NCBI GenBank assembly: GCA_009777175.1
Contig: WRMI01000020.1
Span: 1 to 45,850, forward strand
Length of the DNA stretch: 45,850 nt
Direction of reading: 5' to 3'
Origin: Marinilabiliaceae bacterium
Lineage (GTDB): Bacteria > Bacteroidota > Bacteroidia > Bacteroidales > Marinilabiliaceae
This document shows, one piece after another, positions 8,292-17,218 of the stretch (position 1 is the stretch's first letter; each line of letters starts with the position of its first letter). Under the pieces are notes generated by a model that was not told the origin of the DNA, did not search any database, and saw nothing but the letters and a program-made list of their open reading frames with translations. The position numbers and the translations under genes were made by a program.

Positions 8292-9164
8292 ATGCGTTCA
8301 AAACACTATTTATGGCATTTCTTCGCCATTTTTTCGGTCATTGTATGGGGAACAACTTTTGTTTCTACAAAGGTATTGTTAAATAACGGTTTAACCCCTT
8401 CGGGTATTTTTTTGATGCGATTTTTATTTGCATACATTGTGATGTGTTTTTTTGCACCGAGAAAATTATTTGCCGACAACTTAAAAGATGAACTTCTATT
8501 TGTTATTGCGGGATTAGGAGGAGGTTCGGCATATTTTGTTGCAGAAAATACAGCATTAGGGATTACACTTGCCACAAATGTAGCGTTAATTGTTTGCATA
8601 ACTCCTATTTTAACAATTTTTTTGTCATATTTTTTCTACAAAAAAGAGCCTTTAAAAAAAGCGTTGTTTCTCGGTTCAATAGTGGCATTGGCGGGCGTTT
8701 CATTAGTTATTTATAATGGAAATTTTGTTTTAAAAATAAATCCTTTAGGAGATTTTTTGACAATTTTGGCTGCATTGGCGTGGGCTGTTTACGGAGTTTC
8801 TTTGAAATGGTTAGATTCAAAATATTCTGTTTTGTTTATTACGCGAAAAGTTTTCTTTTATGGAGTATTTACTTTGATTCCGTTTCTACCTTTTTCGCCG
8901 CCAAATATCGAGTTTTCATCTTTGCTGAAACCGGTTGTGTTATATAATTTGCTATTTTTGGGGATTATTGCATCACTTCTTTGTTATTTTTTGTGGAACA
9001 CAGCAATAAAAAAAATCGGCGTAATACATGTTACAAATTATATTTATGCAATTCCTTTAGTAACACTGATAACCTCTTATATAGTTATTAATGAGCGAAT
9101 TGCACCGTTAGCTATAGTTGGTTCGATAATGATTTTATCAGGAGTATATTTGGCACAAAAATAA
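8292..9164 (+). CDS. EamA-family (DMT superfamily) transporter
   Basis: This is a 290-residue integral membrane protein with about ten hydrophobic helices arranged as two EamA repeats (roughly 5-135 and 145-290). The first helix carries the family pattern SVIVWGTTFVSTKVLL, and the second repeat begins LAALAWAVYGVSLKWL. Such proteins export or exchange small metabolites, often amino acids, nucleosides or their analogues; the substrate cannot be read from sequence. It stands alone between divergent purE and the downstream HU/SPOR gene. It starts at ATG 8292. Confidence 0.9.
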   Translation: MRSKHYLWHFFAIFSVIVWGTTFVSTKVLLNNGLTPSGIFLMRFLFAYIVMCFFAPRKLFADNLKDELLFVIAGLGGGSAYFVAENTALGITLATNVALIVCITPILTIFLSYFFYKKEPLKKALFLGSIVALAGVSLVIYNGNFVLKINPLGDFLTILAALAWAVYGVSLKWLDSKYSVLFITRKVFFYGVFTLIPFLPFSPPNIEFSSLLKPVVLYNLLFLGIIASLLCYFLWNTAIKKIGVIHVTNYIYAIPLVTLITSYIVINERIAPLAIVGSIMILSGVYLAQK

Positions 9165-9247
9165 AAATATCTAATTATCTAAATTTCAGAGATTTAACAA
9201 AAATTAACATAATAAAAATCAACTATTTTTACTTTTTTTGTAACAGA

Positions 9248-9281
9248 TTTGCAAAACTTATCGTAAAAACAATTATTTTTA
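9248..9281 (+). promoter_or_regulatory. Putative promoter of the HU/SPOR gene
   Basis: TTTG at 9248-9251 is followed 22 bp later by TATTTTTA at 9274-9281, a 7-of-8 match to TAnnTTTG. The spacing is one base longer than usual. The predicted start of transcription would be only about 30 bp before the ATG at 9317. Confidence 0.4.
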
Positions 9282-9316
9282 CATTTTAAAAATCAAGTTG
9301 TTTCAGTTTGTCATTT

Positions 9317-10945
9317 ATGGAAAAATACATACTCGAATTATTAGAAGGACGCACACGGGTCATCGTACCCGATTTAGGTGCTTTTATAGTTTCTTTTAGC
9401 AAAGAAACTCCCATTATTTTTAACTCATTCTTGTCTTTTAATGACGGAATGTTGATAGGTCATATTTCCAACGAAGAAGGTATTGATACTTCCGTTGCCG
9501 CAAAAAAAGTTGATGACTTTGTGAACAAAATTAAAAAAACTCTTGAACAAGGTAACTCTTTTGAAATTAAAAATTTAGGAATTATTTCCAAAGATATTTC
9601 GGGAAGTATGAAGTTCACCCATAAAAAAGAGACATCAGTTGGAATAAAAACCGAAACAAAAGATGATAAAATAATGGATATGCTATCATCTGATGACGAA
9701 CTCCTTGATATTGGTAGTGATGATATAGTTCCTCCAATTGTTAAGGGTACATCTGCAAAACCTGTTACACCGACAATTCCAAAAGTACCAATACCACCCG
9801 TTGTTCCGACCACACCCATAACTTCTACACCCGTTACAACAATACCACCTGTTACAACAATACCACCTGTTACAACAATTCCACCTGTTACAACAACGCC
9901 TGTTTCAACAATTCCACCTGTTGTAACTAATAAACCTGTAACAACGGTAACGACTGAAAAACCTGTTTCACAAATAAACTCCATAACACCAATAATACCT
10001 GATAAAACCGTTACTCCCATCACACCCATAAAACCTATCACACCGATAATGCCGGATAAAACCGAAACTCCCATAAAACCGATTTCGCCAATTATTCCAA
10101 TAAAACCCATTGAATCTGTTTCTCCTTTTATACAAACAGCACCCGTAGCCACTGTAAAACCTACCGTATCTACTTCTCCCGTAATACCAACGACACCCGT
10201 AGCGACTGCAAAACCTACTATACCCGTTTCAACAGTAAAACCAACCGCACCTGTCGTAACTGCGCAAAATTTACCCCAGGGAAATAAACAAACAGTTCAG
10301 CCACAGCAACAACAAATAGAAAAGAAAAATGATAATGAGGAAAAAACTAAAAGAGGTTTTCCTATTTGGTTGATAATCATAATATTAGCGATATTATTAA
10401 TATTATCTGGCTGTTATTATTTTATTTTCGTAAATAAAACATTTTCGATATCATCAATTTCGATGCCTTCATTTTTGAAAAAGAAATCCGTTGAAATTGA
10501 ATATGTGATAGAAGAACCAACTATTACCGAGCCAACTTTGGAAGAAATTATTGAAGAGGTAATAGAGGAAATTTTGAATGAAGAAATAATTCAAGAAACA
10601 CCAATAATAGAAGAGCCGGTAAAAGAAGAGCCAATTAAAGAAGAACCTCAAAAAGAGACTCCCAAAAAAGAAGACCCAATAAAAGAGACTCCCAAAAAAG
10701 AAGAGCCTGTTATTTCGGGTCAGTCCTATCATATAATAATAGGATGTTTTCAGGAACTACCTCGAGCCGAAAAAATGGTCAATGAAATGCATACCAAAGG
10801 ATATAAACAGGCAACTTATTTTTCATATAACGGACTAAATTGCGTGAGCGTTGAATCACATGCTTCAAGAGAAAAAGCTGACCAACGAAAGAACGAATTA
10901 CTCAACGAAATAAATATGGATAGTTGGGTGCTTTTTAGAAAATAA
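9317..10945 (+). CDS. HU-like (CCDC81-type) / Pro-Thr repeat / TM / SPOR envelope protein
   Basis: The 542-residue protein has four parts. Residues 1 to about 100 look like the HU-like domain common in Bacteroidetes SPOR proteins (MEKYILELLEGRTRVIVPDLGAFIV). About 145-335 is a low-complexity Pro/Thr/Val linker, including four near-identical PPVTTI repeats encoded by 18-bp units at 9830-9900. One membrane helix spans about 348-372, and a Glu/Lys/Pro-rich stretch with repeated KEEP/KKEE follows. The C-terminal SPOR domain (about 470-542) is expected to bind denuded peptidoglycan at division sites. By topology, the HU-like part is cytoplasmic and SPOR periplasmic. I chose the ATG at 9317; a TTG at 9308 is also in frame. 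GT2 follows 16 bp downstream. Confidence 0.85.
   Translation: MEKYILELLEGRTRVIVPDLGAFIVSFSKETPIIFNSFLSFNDGMLIGHISNEEGIDTSVAAKKVDDFVNKIKKTLEQGNSFEIKNLGIISKDISGSMKFTHKKETSVGIKTETKDDKIMDMLSSDDELLDIGSDDIVPPIVKGTSAKPVTPTIPKVPIPPVVPTTPITSTPVTTIPPVTTIPPVTTIPPVTTTPVSTIPPVVTNKPVTTVTTEKPVSQINSITPIIPDKTVTPITPIKPITPIMPDKTETPIKPISPIIPIKPIESVSPFIQTAPVATVKPTVSTSPVIPTTPVATAKPTIPVSTVKPTAPVVTAQNLPQGNKQTVQPQQQQIEKKNDNEEKTKRGFPIWLIIIILAILLILSGCYYFIFVNKTFSISSISMPSFLKKKSVEIEYVIEEPTITEPTLEEIIEEVIEEILNEEIIQETPIIEEPVKEEPIKEEPQKETPKKEDPIKETPKKEEPVISGQSYHIIIGCFQELPRAEKMVNEMHTKGYKQATYFSYNGLNCVSVESHASREKADQRKNELLNEINMDSWVLFRK
9830..9900 (+). repeat. 18-bp tandem repeat encoding PPVTTI
   Basis: About four copies of an 18-bp unit (CCTGTTACAACAATACCA and near variants) lie in frame in the linker of the HU/SPOR gene. 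Because the unit is a multiple of three, copy-number change would lengthen or shorten the periplasmic or cytoplasmic tether without a frameshift. Confidence 0.85.
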
Positions 10946-10961
10946 TATTAGAAAAAATGTT

Positions 10962-12083
10962 ATGAACATCATTTTTTCTCTTTTTTGTTTTGGATTAATC
11001 ATTACAATCGCTTATTGCACAATTATTTTACTTTTTTGTTGTGGATGGAAAAAAACATCTGAAAGTCAAACCAAAATCTCGAAAGAAAATCTTCCTTTTA
11101 TATCAGTAATTGTTCCCTTCCGAAATGAAAAGGAAAATTTACCAATTTTAATTTCAGCTTTAATTAATCAGACCTATCCAGCCGAAAAATACGAAATAAT
11201 AGCCGTTGATGACCATTCAACAGATAATAGTGCGGTCATATTTTCAACAAACCTCAATTTCAAAAATTTAATAGTTTTGAACAATGAAAGCGAAGGTAAA
11301 AAAAATGCACTGAAAACAGGAATATTGAAATCGTGCGGACAATTAATAATAACAACAGATGCTGATTGTTTACCGCCTCAGTTATGGTTAGAAACGATTG
11401 TCGAAAATTATTTACACTCAAGCCCTGCAATGCTATCAGGAGGCGTTAAAATTAAGGGCAACAATAGTTTCTTTTCACGATTTCAGATTGTAGAACATAT
11501 CTCTTTACAGATGTGTAGCGCAAGTGCCATATTGTTAAATAATCCAATTTTTTGTAGCGGCGCAAACCTCGCTTTTGAAAAAAATGAGTGGCTAAATGCG
11601 ATTAATCAGATTGACGGAAACAATAATTTGTCCGGGGACGACCTCTTTTTGATGCATATTTTTAAAAAAAAGAAGAAAAAAATTATTTATATCAAAAATA
11701 AAAATGCCGTAGTTACTACTAAAACAGAAAAAAATATTACCGATTTTATGAAACAACGAATGCGATGGGGCGGTAAAAGTTTAGAATATAAAGATATTCA
11801 AACAATTATGTTAGCATTAATGGTCTTTTTAACAAATCTGTTTATTTCTGTTTCAATTATTTTTACCTTTTTTTATCCTAATTATTTTATTCCTTTTGTT
11901 TTTGTAATGAAATTATTTTCCGATTACCAAATAATAAAACAAGGAATTGATTTTTTTGATTTTAAGATGACTTTTTTCGATTATATAATATTTTCTATAA
12001 TTTATCCATTTTATATAACAACTGCGGCATTAGGAGCAGTGTTTGGAAATGTATCTTGGAAGGGTAGGAAAACAAAGAATTAG
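10962..12083 (+). CDS. Family 2 glycosyltransferase, membrane-anchored
   Basis: The 373-residue protein has one N-terminal membrane helix (about 3-27), a GT-A catalytic domain and two to three C-terminal helices (from about 275). The GT2 fold is marked by ISVIVPFRNEKENL (48-60), the D83-D84 nucleotide-binding pair, the T-T-D133-A-D135 metal site, a GDD acceptor-side motif near 226, and Q-R-M-R-W-G-G resembling the QxxRW motif of processive enzymes. It transfers a sugar from a nucleotide-sugar to an envelope acceptor on the cytoplasmic face; the exact product is unknown. It lies 16 bp after the HU/SPOR gene, suggesting co-transcription. Confidence 0.9.
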   Translation: MNIIFSLFCFGLIITIAYCTIILLFCCGWKKTSESQTKISKENLPFISVIVPFRNEKENLPILISALINQTYPAEKYEIIAVDDHSTDNSAVIFSTNLNFKNLIVLNNESEGKKNALKTGILKSCGQLIITTDADCLPPQLWLETIVENYLHSSPAMLSGGVKIKGNNSFFSRFQIVEHISLQMCSASAILLNNPIFCSGANLAFEKNEWLNAINQIDGNNNLSGDDLFLMHIFKKKKKKIIYIKNKNAVVTTKTEKNITDFMKQRMRWGGKSLEYKDIQTIMLALMVFLTNLFISVSIIFTFFYPNYFIPFVFVMKLFSDYQIIKQGIDFFDFKMTFFDYIIFSIIYPFYITTAALGAVFGNVSWKGRKTKN

Positions 12084-12111
12084 ATTTTTTTGGGAAATGC
12101 TAAAATGGATC

Positions 12112-12143
12112 TTTTCAGGGCATCGCCCGAAAATTATTTTTTT
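12112..12143 (+). terminator. Rho-independent terminator after the glycosyltransferase gene
   Basis: TTTTC, a bulged A, GGGC, loop ATC, GCCC and GAAAA form a 9-bp stem (12112-12133), followed by a T-rich tail (TTATTTTTTT). It lies 29 bp after the GT2 stop codon on the same strand. Confidence 0.6.
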
Positions 12144-12255
12144 GTTTATCAGTAATGAAAAAAAATAAAAAAATTTCAAAATAAATAAGTGTAAAACGAT
12201 AATTAATTGTCAAAAGAGTATAAAAAAATAAAAAATTGTAAAAATTTGTAAAAAA

Positions 12256-12918
12256 ATGGAAGGATTAAATTATAACATCAGTAACATATCAGATGATTTG
12301 CTAAACGCTGCGATGCAACAGTTGTGGTCAAAAAGGGATTACGATACGGCAAATTTTTATACCACAGGATTTGAAACAATAATCTTTAACCGCGATCCTT
12401 CGTTTGTGTTAAAAACTGTTTTATCGTCCTCTGTTGGTTTTGAAAACGAACTATTAATCATAGGTAACGGACACACTGGCGAAACATTATGCCGAACAGC
12501 AAATGAACAAAATTTAACATTTCACTATTTTGACATCTTTTCTTATAATTGGTCTCAAATAGAAAATCTACTTTATAATCGCGCCCATATTTCACACTTA
12601 TTAGTAGGAATTGATTCTGATACTCCAATTGAACAAATTCCTGTCATCAATTTACTTCACCTTACATCCACCCATAAATGTTCTTTGATTGTTTATAGCG
12701 AAAGTTCTGTAGATGCTTTAAACGATATTTTTGGTGGTGCAATCGATTTTATGATATGTGGTCTAACAAACGAACCTCCTGTATCATTCCTCGTGGCGCG
12801 CAGAAGCCAATTAGTCCAAACCGAAGGAAATTCAAATAGTCTCAATTTTGATTTATATTCCTATTGGCAATGGTCCATGCGTGACCGAACTCCAATCATT
12901 GAGCCCATGCGAGTTTGA
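12256..12918 (+). CDS. Degenerate class-V (PhnW-like) aminotransferase relative without PLP lysine
   Basis: The 220-residue protein resembles a compressed class-V aminotransferase of the 2-aminoethylphosphonate-pyruvate type. Corresponding segments are ELLIIGNGHTGETLC (65-79), the strand FHYFDI (89-94), the I-D-F segment (163-165) with V-A-R-R (180-183), and the end N-F-D-L-Y-S-Y-W (197-204), close to the SLDLYDQW region of that family. The Asp that holds the pyridine nitrogen is replaced (IVYSESS, 145-151), and the catalytic Lys loop is GLTNEPPVSF (169-178), with no Lys. The N-terminal GSGT segment is also missing. It is therefore probably not an active transaminase. It could be a structural or regulatory derivative; homology is inferred by eye only. 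Confidence 0.5.
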   Translation: MEGLNYNISNISDDLLNAAMQQLWSKRDYDTANFYTTGFETIIFNRDPSFVLKTVLSSSVGFENELLIIGNGHTGETLCRTANEQNLTFHYFDIFSYNWSQIENLLYNRAHISHLLVGIDSDTPIEQIPVINLLHLTSTHKCSLIVYSESSVDALNDIFGGAIDFMICGLTNEPPVSFLVARRSQLVQTEGNSNSLNFDLYSYWQWSMRDRTPIIEPMRV

Positions 12919-13330
12919 ATTTGATTGTTCTGCTGTTTTTTCGAATTTTTGCAAAAATTTGAAAATTAATAGTTAAATTTCAGAATTCCTGACCTCGAAG
13001 CATTTTAGTTTTTAAAACGGGTAACGTTATTTTTAAGAGGGAATTCGAGGTATCTCCGAATAGGCAACTTCTTAACAAGTATATGGCATCATTTTCGCAA
13101 AATTTTTGTTGTTTAATTAATAAATAATAAAATAGTAACTACCAAGTCCAGAGTTCTGAATATGTGAAAAATATGTCGTATCTCTGTTATCTGTGTGCGT
13201 TTCATTTTTTTAATAAAAAAGGCTACGAATAGTTGCAATTATTTTCTAAAAAATTTTTTGCAAAAAAAATAAAAACCAAAATTATTTAAAAAAAATAACT
13301 AATTTTGCACCGTTTTTATAAATTTAAAAT
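12919..13330. other. Intergenic region with an 8-bp inverted repeat and a -7 box
   Basis: This 412-bp gap has no ORF I can support. It contains the inverted pair ACCTCGAA (12992-12999) and TTCGAGGT (13044-13051), enclosing 44 nt. This G+C-containing island in otherwise A/T-rich DNA could be a structured leader or small RNA, or a chance match. TAATTTTG at 13300-13307 is a full -7 consensus for divIC, 23 bp before its ATG; no TTTG lies at the right upstream distance. Confidence 0.4.
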
Positions 13331-13642
13331 ATGGCTCAAAAAAACAAATTTAAAGTTTTATTACATTTTTTTCGTAATAAATTTGTGATAGCCTCACTAT
13401 TCATATTTCTTTGGATGCTTTTTTTCGACCAAAATAGCATAATAGATAGAGTTTCGTTGTATCGAAGTATCAGAAACATGAAACAAGAGCGTGAAAATTT
13501 GATTAATGAAATAAATAGAAATAAAGAGATAATAAATAAATTGGAAAGTGGTTCTGACAACCTCGAAAAATTTGCAAGAGAAGAGTATATGATGATAAAA
13601 CCCGATGAAGATTTGTTTATAATTATTTACGAAACAAAATAA
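13331..13642 (+). CDS. divIC: FtsB/DivIC-type septum formation initiator
   Basis: This 103-residue bitopic membrane protein has a short basic cytoplasmic tail, one helix (about 18-32, VIASLFIFLWMLFF), a coiled coil (about 43-75) and a conserved C-terminal segment with LEKFAREEYMMIKPDEDLFII. The last part matches the FtsB/DivIC family signature (AREEYxMxKPxEdlf). It belongs to the divisome core with FtsL and FtsQ and helps activate septal peptidoglycan synthesis. The comM-like ATPase gene starts 2 bp after its stop codon. Confidence 0.92.
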   Translation: MAQKNKFKVLLHFFRNKFVIASLFIFLWMLFFDQNSIIDRVSLYRSIRNMKQERENLINEINRNKEIINKLESGSDNLEKFAREEYMMIKPDEDLFIIIYETK

Positions 13643-13644
13643 AT

Positions 13645-15183
13645 ATGTTAGTAAAAACAATAGGAGCTGCCGTTTCAGGCATCGATGCCGTAATCATAAC
13701 AATTGAAGTAGATATTTCTCGTGGAATTCGTTTTTTTCTTGTAGGATTGCCTGATAGCGCCGTCAAAGAAAGTCAACAACGGATAGAATCGGCATTTAGG
13801 GCGTTTAAATTTGAGTGGCCAGGGCATCGGATTGTAATCAATATGGCACCCGCCGATATTAGGAAAGAAGGTTCTGCTTATGATTTGCCTCTTGCTATTG
13901 GTATATTAGCGGGCTCAGGGCAAATGAATGTTGATAAAATTGGCGACTACGTTATTATGGGCGAACTATCATTAGATGGTAGCCTCAAACATATCAAAGG
14001 AGCATTACCCATCGCTGTTAAAGCAAAAGATGCTGGCTTTAAAGGTGTTATTATGCCGTTAGAAAATGCCCGCGAAGCCGCCGTTGTCAAAAGTTTAGAT
14101 GTGTATGGTGCGTCAAATATCAGTGAAGTAGTGGATTTTTTAAACGGCAAAGAAAATCTTTCTCCCACAATTGTTGATACCGAAGCAGAATTTATGAAAG
14201 GACTCGAAACATGTGATTTAGATTTTACTGACGTAAAAGGGCAAGAAAGTGTAAAAAGAGCATTGGAAATAGCAGCCGCAGGTGGACATAATATTATAAT
14301 GATTGGACCTCCCGGCTCAGGTAAATCAATGTTGGCAAAACGATTAGCATCCATCCTTCCGCCACTTGAGTTGAATGAAGCATTAGAAACTACAAAAATA
14401 CATTCAGTAGCAGGAAAATTGTTCGGAGAAACTGCCCTGTTGACGCAACGTCCCTTCAGAAGCCCGCATCATACAATTTCAGATGTTGCATTAGTTGGAG
14501 GAGGAACATATCCGCAGCCTGGCGAGATTTCGTTAGCACACAACGGCGTACTATTTTTAGACGAACTACCCGAATTTAAACGCACAGTTTTGGAAGTGAT
14601 GCGACAACCATTAGAAGATAGACGCATTTCAGTCTCAAGAGCAAAATTTTCCATTGATTATCCGGCAAGTTTTATGTTAGTTGCAAGTATGAACCCTTGT
14701 CCCTGCGGATATTATAACCACCCTGAAAAAAAATGTATGTGCGGACCGGGAATTGTAAAAAAATATTTAAGTAGAATATCGGGACCATTATTAGATAGAA
14801 TTGACTTACATATTGAGGTTGTTCCCGTACCTTTCAACAAATTAGCCGAAACTCCACCTTCCGAAAAAAGTGTTGTTGTACGGGAGCGTGTAACAAAAGC
14901 AAGACAAATTCAGCAGAAACGTTTTGAAAACCAGCCTAATGTCTATTGCAATGCACAAATGAGTAGTCGACTGTTAAGAAAACATGTCATTTTAGATATT
15001 CAGGGGTCTACTATTCTAAAAAATGCAATGGAAAAACTCGATTTATCTGCACGCGCTTACGACCGAATTTTGAAAGTTTCACGCACAATAGCAGATTTAG
15101 AAGCATCTGAAAATATTTTACCACAACATGTCTCCGAAGCCGTCCAATATCGAAACCTTGACAGGTCAGGCTGGCTCGGATAA
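13645..15183 (+). CDS. comM: YifB/ComM-type Mg-chelatase-like AAA+ ATPase
   Basis: The 512-residue protein has an N-terminal Lon-protease-like substrate domain (about 1-170), an AAA+ core and a C-terminal Mg-chelatase-type domain. Walker A is G221-P-P-G-S-G-K-S228; Walker B is VLFLDELPEF (near 302-311). A Cys cluster, NPCPCGYYNHPEKKCMCGPG (near 352-371), is typical of the YifB family. In naturally transformable bacteria ComM is a hexameric helicase that promotes branch migration during DNA integration; its role in Bacteroidetes is less certain. It is tightly linked to divIC, an association I cannot interpret functionally. Confidence 0.93.
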   Translation: MLVKTIGAAVSGIDAVIITIEVDISRGIRFFLVGLPDSAVKESQQRIESAFRAFKFEWPGHRIVINMAPADIRKEGSAYDLPLAIGILAGSGQMNVDKIGDYVIMGELSLDGSLKHIKGALPIAVKAKDAGFKGVIMPLENAREAAVVKSLDVYGASNISEVVDFLNGKENLSPTIVDTEAEFMKGLETCDLDFTDVKGQESVKRALEIAAAGGHNIIMIGPPGSGKSMLAKRLASILPPLELNEALETTKIHSVAGKLFGETALLTQRPFRSPHHTISDVALVGGGTYPQPGEISLAHNGVLFLDELPEFKRTVLEVMRQPLEDRRISVSRAKFSIDYPASFMLVASMNPCPCGYYNHPEKKCMCGPGIVKKYLSRISGPLLDRIDLHIEVVPVPFNKLAETPPSEKSVVVRERVTKARQIQQKRFENQPNVYCNAQMSSRLLRKHVILDIQGSTILKNAMEKLDLSARAYDRILKVSRTIADLEASENILPQHVSEAVQYRNLDRSGWLG

Positions 15184-15225
15184 TTAAATTTTGATTCCTA
15201 ATTTGACTGAAATACTATACTTTTT

Positions 15226-16107
15226 ATGAAAACCATTAATGATGCTGTAAATCATATTGTTACAAAACTACAAAAAATTACAGAACCTGCTGAGGCACAC
15301 AATTATGCTTGGTTAATAATTAATTTTTTAAAAAATTATACAAAAGCAGATTTAATTTTAAAAGGAGACGAGCCCCTTACTTCCCTCGAACGGCGCTTTA
15401 TTAATAACTCCCTTCATAAGTTAATACTGTCAGAACCAATTCAATACGTTTTGAGTCGCGCATATTTTATGGATATTCCTTTATTTGTAAATCAGAGTGT
15501 TTTGATACCTCGCCCCGAAACAGAAGAATTAGTTGCGTGGGTCATAGGCGAAATCAACGAGAAACCCGTATCAATATTAGATATTGGCACGGGAAGCGGA
15601 TGTATCGCTTGCGCAATAAAAAAGTTTGCTACCACAGCAAAAATTGATGCCTGGGATATCTCCAATGCGGCATTAAAAATCGCTCAAGTCAATGCAAAAC
15701 TTAACAATTTAGATATACAGTTTAAACAACTTGATATTCTTAAATATCAATATCTTAATCCTACGTTGTATGACATAATTATCAGCAATCCTCCTTATGT
15801 AACAGTGGCAGAAAAACGATTTATGCGTCGAAATGTTTTAAAATACGAGCCGCACGTGGCTCTATTTGTTCCAAATGACACCCCTTTTTTGTTTTATGAA
15901 AAAATATCAGATTTAGCAACAAAGAGTTTGAATTCGGGTGGAAAACTTTTTTTTGAGATAAACGAAAAATATGGACAAGAAGTAACCGAAATTCTTAACT
16001 CAAAAGGTTTCGAAAATATTCAATTAAGAAAAGATATTTCAGGCAAAGATAGGATGATAATGGGAGAGTTTGTTATGAATAATGTAGATTCAGTGTTGGA
16101 AATTTAA
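15226..16107 (+). CDS. prmC: Peptide chain release factor N5-glutamine methyltransferase
   Basis: PrmC methylates the Gln of the GGQ motif in release factors RF1 and RF2 using S-adenosylmethionine. The 293-residue protein has the usual helical N-terminal domain and a Rossmann methyltransferase domain. The landmarks are IPRPETEELV (94-103), SAM-binding L118-D-I-G-T-G-S-G-C and the catalytic N188-P-P-Y191. The gene begins 42 bp after comM and ends 3 bp from the convergent HTH gene. Confidence 0.95.
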   Translation: MKTINDAVNHIVTKLQKITEPAEAHNYAWLIINFLKNYTKADLILKGDEPLTSLERRFINNSLHKLILSEPIQYVLSRAYFMDIPLFVNQSVLIPRPETEELVAWVIGEINEKPVSILDIGTGSGCIACAIKKFATTAKIDAWDISNAALKIAQVNAKLNNLDIQFKQLDILKYQYLNPTLYDIIISNPPYVTVAEKRFMRRNVLKYEPHVALFVPNDTPFLFYEKISDLATKSLNSGGKLFFEINEKYGQEVTEILNSKGFENIQLRKDISGKDRMIMGEFVMNNVDSVLEI

Positions 16108-16110
16108 TTT

Positions 16111-16374
16111 TTATGTGTTAATGCTGATATTACTTCTTTTATTTTTAAAATGTTCTGATAAGCATGCGAAGAAGTCGAAGTCTAAAGTTAGTGAAATGTC
16201 CATAAGTAATTGTGTATCAATATGATTTCTTTTCAGAATTCTATAAAAATTGCTTCTATCAGAATTAACTTTTTTGGCAAGCCATGAAATTTTCTGACCT
16301 TTTTCGTTCAATTTCTGAACTATCAAATTTCCTATTTCAATATCATTGTTCATCTTATTATAATAAAAAATCAT
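16111..16374 (-). CDS. Small HTH (XRE-like) DNA-binding protein
   Basis: The 87-residue protein has a helix-turn-helix of the type seen in short Bacteroidetes XRE-like regulators: IGNLIVQKLNEKGQKISWLAKKV, then DRSNFYRILKRNHIDTQLLMDISLTLDFDFF. The start at 16374 overlaps the rhomboid stop codon (ATGA), implying translational coupling. An alternative start at ATG 16353 would give an 80-residue protein beginning MNNDIEIG, which looks more like the family N-terminus. Its target is unknown. Confidence 0.8.
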   Translation of the reverse strand: MIFYYNKMNNDIEIGNLIVQKLNEKGQKISWLAKKVNSDRSNFYRILKRNHIDTQLLMDISLTLDFDFFACLSEHFKNKRSNISINT

Positions 16375-17096
16375 GAGCTAGTTTTCCAATAAGGAGTTTC
16401 TTCATCGATCTCGTCATCTTCATTAGTTTCTTCTATTTTAGGTATTTGTGGTCCTTGTTTACGATAAATAAATGCGGCAAATACTCCAGCAAATGTACCC
16501 CAAAAATGTCCTTCCCATGAATATTCAACGAATTTGTGCCACGGAAAAAGTCCCCAAATTAAACTTCCATATAAGAATACCACTAACAATGCAATAGCCA
16601 TCAGTGGTTTATATCGTCTGAAAATGCCACTAATAAAAAGGAATGCAGCCATCCCGTAAATAACCCCGCTTGCACCGACGTGCCAAGCATCGCGTGCAGC
16701 GAACCATAACAAAAGACCTGCAAGCAAATAAATTGTAAAAAAAACTTTATAACCAATGGGTCTGTAAAAATAAAAAATTCCGACAGAAAGTATAACAAAA
16801 GCGGGCAAATTATTCCAAAGGTGTTTCCAATCGGCATGAACAAAGGGCATTGTAATAATTCCGAGCAATGCTTCAAAATTAAGAGGTCTTATTCCCAGAA
16901 AGAACCAATTTGCGCCATCAATAGATTCGGTCATTCTAACAGCAAACATAAAGAATGCGCACAAAAGAGGAAAAAACAAGCTGTGAAAAAGCCCTCTCTT
17001 TCCTGCATTCTCAAAAGAAATCTTAACCTTTCCATTTTCTGAGGATGATGATACTTGTTCCTGTTGTTGACTATTTGATGGTGAGAAACTTTCCAT
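16371..17096 (-). CDS. Rhomboid-family intramembrane serine protease
   Basis: The 241-residue protein has an approximately 38-residue hydrophilic N-terminus, six membrane segments and an acidic C-terminal tail. The catalytic Ser is S143 in G141-A-S-G144 and the catalytic His is H197 in EGHFWG. The loop H-A-D-W-K-H-L-W-N-N (87-96) matches the HxxxN region that stabilises the oxyanion. Rhomboids cleave membrane-embedded segments of other proteins; the substrate is not predictable. It is the first gene of a two-gene unit with the HTH protein. Confidence 0.93.
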   Translation of the reverse strand: MESFSPSNSQQQEQVSSSSENGKVKISFENAGKRGLFHSLFFPLLCAFFMFAVRMTESIDGANWFFLGIRPLNFEALLGIITMPFVHADWKHLWNNLPAFVILSVGIFYFYRPIGYKVFFTIYLLAGLLLWFAARDAWHVGASGVIYGMAAFLFISGIFRRYKPLMAIALLVVFLYGSLIWGLFPWHKFVEYSWEGHFWGTFAGVFAAFIYRKQGPQIPKIEETNEDDEIDEETPYWKTSS

Positions 17097-17218
17097 TTGT
17101 AGAATTATTACACGTTTTGAATAGAGAAAACGTTAAATAAAAAAAAATATTTTTTTGTTTTGAAACTTTTATCACTATAATTCAAAAAATTTATCTACTT
17201 TTGCAAAAAATATATAAT

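Noticed and set aside
9460-10152. Minus-strand ORF of 230 codons opposite the HU/SPOR gene
   Set aside because: It is the antisense shadow of the Pro/Thr repeats (GGIVVTG-type repeats) with no recognisable domain; the plus-strand gene is clearly real.
17201-17218. TTG start for the FKBP at 17201
   Set aside because: The TTG overlaps the TACTTTTG promoter box, so the first transcribed start is the ATG at 17219.
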